Translations under genes and position numbers: made by a program
Shown here: one piece after another, positions 5,532 through 6,709 of the stretch
How positions within the stretch are numbered: the stretch's first letter is position 1
How the letters are laid out: every line of letters starts with the position of its first letter
Notes under the pieces: model-generated
Databases searched by the model: none
What the model was told of the DNA's origin: nothing
What the model saw: only the letters and a program-made list of their open reading frames with translations
NCBI GenBank assembly: GCA_023135215.1
Contig: JAGLTP010000028.1
Span: 1-6,709, forward strand
Source: Candidatus Heimdallarchaeota archaeon
GTDB lineage: Archaea > Asgardarchaeota > Heimdallarchaeia > Heimdallarchaeales > Heimdallarchaeaceae
Reading direction: 5' to 3'
DNA length: 6,709 nucleotides

Positions 5532-5557
5532 AAAAAAGATATAATGATGTCTTTTTT
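5532..5557 (+). promoter_or_regulatory. Possible promoter of the zinc-finger gene, framed by an inverted repeat
   Basis: AAAAAAGA (5532-5539) and TCTTTTTT (5550-5557) are inverted copies. Between them lies TATAATGATG, which could act as the TATA element 43-52 nt before the ATG at 5592. The leader would be about 20-25 nt. Confidence 0.4.
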
Positions 5558-5591
5558 AAAGTGCATATAATTATTGGAAAGTAGATAGTTG

Positions 5592-6503
5592 ATGGAGAAA
5601 ATAAAACAAGGAGTTATTACTTATCATTGTAATTTGTGTTTAACGAAAAGAATGGCAATCATCCCACAGTCTTTGAATCTCGAAGTTGATGAAAGAGGTT
5701 TAATTGAACTTGTTGATACTCATCAGTGTAAGGAAACTGAAATTAAATCCAATATTCTTTTTGTGGATTCTAATTATTCTGTTCGTTCTCAAGTAACTGT
5801 TTCTTATGATGAAGACTCAAAGACAAAAAAAGCTGAAACATCTCCATTCGATATTCCGTTACCAGCCAAAACAGAATTTCCACAACAACGAATTTTTGTT
5901 GATAACAGTTTTGAAATAACAAATATTAAAGAGTTAAATGTTAAAGATAAATTAAGACAGCTCATATTCACAACTGAATTGGAACAAAATAATGATGAAA
6001 AATTAATTGCTGTATCTCCTCTGAATTTTATTGAGATAAGTATCAATCGTTTTGATGGAATTGATGAAAAAAATGCTATTTGGTGGCTTGAAAATATAGC
6101 AAACATCTTAGAAGAAGTAGTGTATGCTGATGAGAAAATTTTCACTTTTCTTTTTTCATTTATTGATAGCAAGATCTCAAGAAAATTCATTGAAGATGAG
6201 CTAGTAGAAATAGATTATTTATGCAATTCTCACCTTTCTATACCTATCTCAACAGAAAAATCCATTGAAACGTTTAAACAAAAAGAAAACGTTATTTTAG
6301 GAAATCTACCTAAAATTTATGCGTATTATTATCTGCAAATCTTAAATGAATGTTTGAACAATGAAAAGAAGACACTCCACGATTTGATTGTCTCTCATAA
6401 GAGTAGAATTAATATCTCAAACTTCTTGTACACTTTTCACACATTAACCCGTAATTCATTAATTAAGCTTGATAAATTACATTTTTTCACAGTCTCAGGT
6501 TAA
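5592..6503 (+). CDS. Orphan protein with N-terminal C2HC zinc-binding motif
   Basis: A 303-residue protein of a family I do not recognise. I use the ATG at 5592 rather than the adjacent TTG at 5589; no strong ribosome site is visible, only GGAAAG at 5576-5581. Residues 12-46 contain HCNLC and THQC, giving C13, C16, H44 and C46 as likely zinc ligands in a small ribbon or knuckle. Next comes a beta-type segment NILFVDSNYSVRSQVTVSY (about 54-72), a polar linker with Lys and Ser, then a largely helical region from about 110 to 303 rich in aromatic residues. There is no signal peptide or membrane span, so it should be cytoplasmic. It stands alone with its own candidate promoter. A regulator or adaptor that binds nucleic acid or protein through the zinc site is possible but unproved. 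Composition is similar to its neighbours and it appears intact. Confidence 0.75.
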   Translation: MEKIKQGVITYHCNLCLTKRMAIIPQSLNLEVDERGLIELVDTHQCKETEIKSNILFVDSNYSVRSQVTVSYDEDSKTKKAETSPFDIPLPAKTEFPQQRIFVDNSFEITNIKELNVKDKLRQLIFTTELEQNNDEKLIAVSPLNFIEISINRFDGIDEKNAIWWLENIANILEEVVYADEKIFTFLFSFIDSKISRKFIEDELVEIDYLCNSHLSIPISTEKSIETFKQKENVILGNLPKIYAYYYLQILNECLNNEKKTLHDLIVSHKSRINISNFLYTFHTLTRNSLIKLDKLHFFTVSG

Positions 6504-6558
6504 TTCTAAAAAAAGTGTAATTTCTTTCCATTTTTATAAATTTCATGTTTTTATGTTC

Positions 6559-6642
6559 TTATTTCAACACTAGAGAGGTTATATTTTCCAATTTTTCTAC
6601 TTCTTGTTTAAATCTGTTCAATCGAAGTCTTTTAAAACCCAC
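6559..6642 (-). other. Possible coding remnant on the minus strand
   Basis: A 27-codon frame from GTG reads GFKRLRLNRFKQEVEKLENITSLVLK in two abutting parts (GFKRLRLNRF, KQEVEKLENITSLVLK). A different frame just upstream on the same strand reads FPQLQRMIKEWVLKDF before a stop. Joined by a frameshift they would form a helical, charged tail, like the end of a decayed gene. The signal is short and there is no family match. The rest of 6504-6709 is AT-rich with pyrimidine runs and no gene that I can see. Confidence 0.2.
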
Positions 6643-6709
6643 TCTTTAATCATCCTTTGTAGTTGAGGAAAATTAGAAATAAGTAATTATTTTGCTAAAG
6701 TTTTTTTCA

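Larger units (their letters stand above)
5200..5591. other. Intergenic region without an intact gene
   Basis: This 392-bp stretch contains the relic of an ANL-gene 3' end with its hairpin (about 5249-5385) and a cluster of inverted repeats (5443-5526). An A-tract/T-tract inverted repeat surrounds a possible TATA box (5532-5557) before the next gene. I see no convincing coding frame on either strand besides the relic. Confidence 0.7.

Noticed and set aside
5804..6190. 128-codon minus-strand frame inside the zinc-finger gene
   Set aside because: Ser/Phe-rich translation typical of an antisense shadow; the plus-strand gene has a clear metal motif.

Overview
The window looks like a piece of an AT-rich archaeal chromosome. 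The evidence is TATA-type promoters about 45-55 nt upstream of starts, Shine-Dalgarno sites such as AGGTGA, TTG starts, pyrimidine-rich transcript ends, a geranylgeranyl-reductase-family flavoprotein, and large secreted proteins with many N-glycosylation sequons and a single C-terminal anchor. The style of the surface proteins and of the orphan zinc-finger protein suggests an Asgard-type archaeon, but that assignment is an inference; no marker gene in the window fixes the lineage.

Layout. (1) 1-456 (+): 3' part of a geranylgeranyl-reductase-like FAD enzyme. (2) 501-1838 and 1943-3328 (both -): tandem paralogues encoding exported, C-terminally anchored proteins with an N-terminal beta-rich domain and a beta-propeller. 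Their promoter regions are also duplicated, with an identical 18-bp element exactly 89 nt upstream of both start codons. (3) 3477-4631 (+): divergent from the propeller pair, an adenylate-forming (ANL-type) enzyme that ends just after the TGD motif and lacks the usual C-terminal lid domain. A hairpin plus pyrimidine tract follows. (4) 4748-5199 (+): a two-gene toxin-antitoxin module of a small acidic antitoxin and a RelE/ParE-type toxin, translationally coupled. (5) 5200-5591: no intact gene. It holds a second, degenerate copy of the 3' end of the ANL gene with its own terminator hairpin, so the toxin-antitoxin module is bracketed by direct repeats 717 bp apart. It also holds a cluster of overlapping inverted repeats. 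(6) 5592-6503 (+): an orphan protein with an N-terminal C2HC zinc-binding motif. (7) 6504-6709: noncoding, with a possible frameshifted coding remnant on the minus strand.

Functional links are weak. The two propeller proteins probably act together, or as variants of each other, at the cell surface. The toxin-antitoxin pair is self-contained. The ANL enzyme shares an intergenic region with the propeller gene, so co-regulation is possible. The most interesting signals are the paralogue pair with its duplicated upstream element, the toxin-antitoxin module sitting between an ANL gene and the relic of an ANL paralogue, and the dense inverted repeats at 5443-5526.
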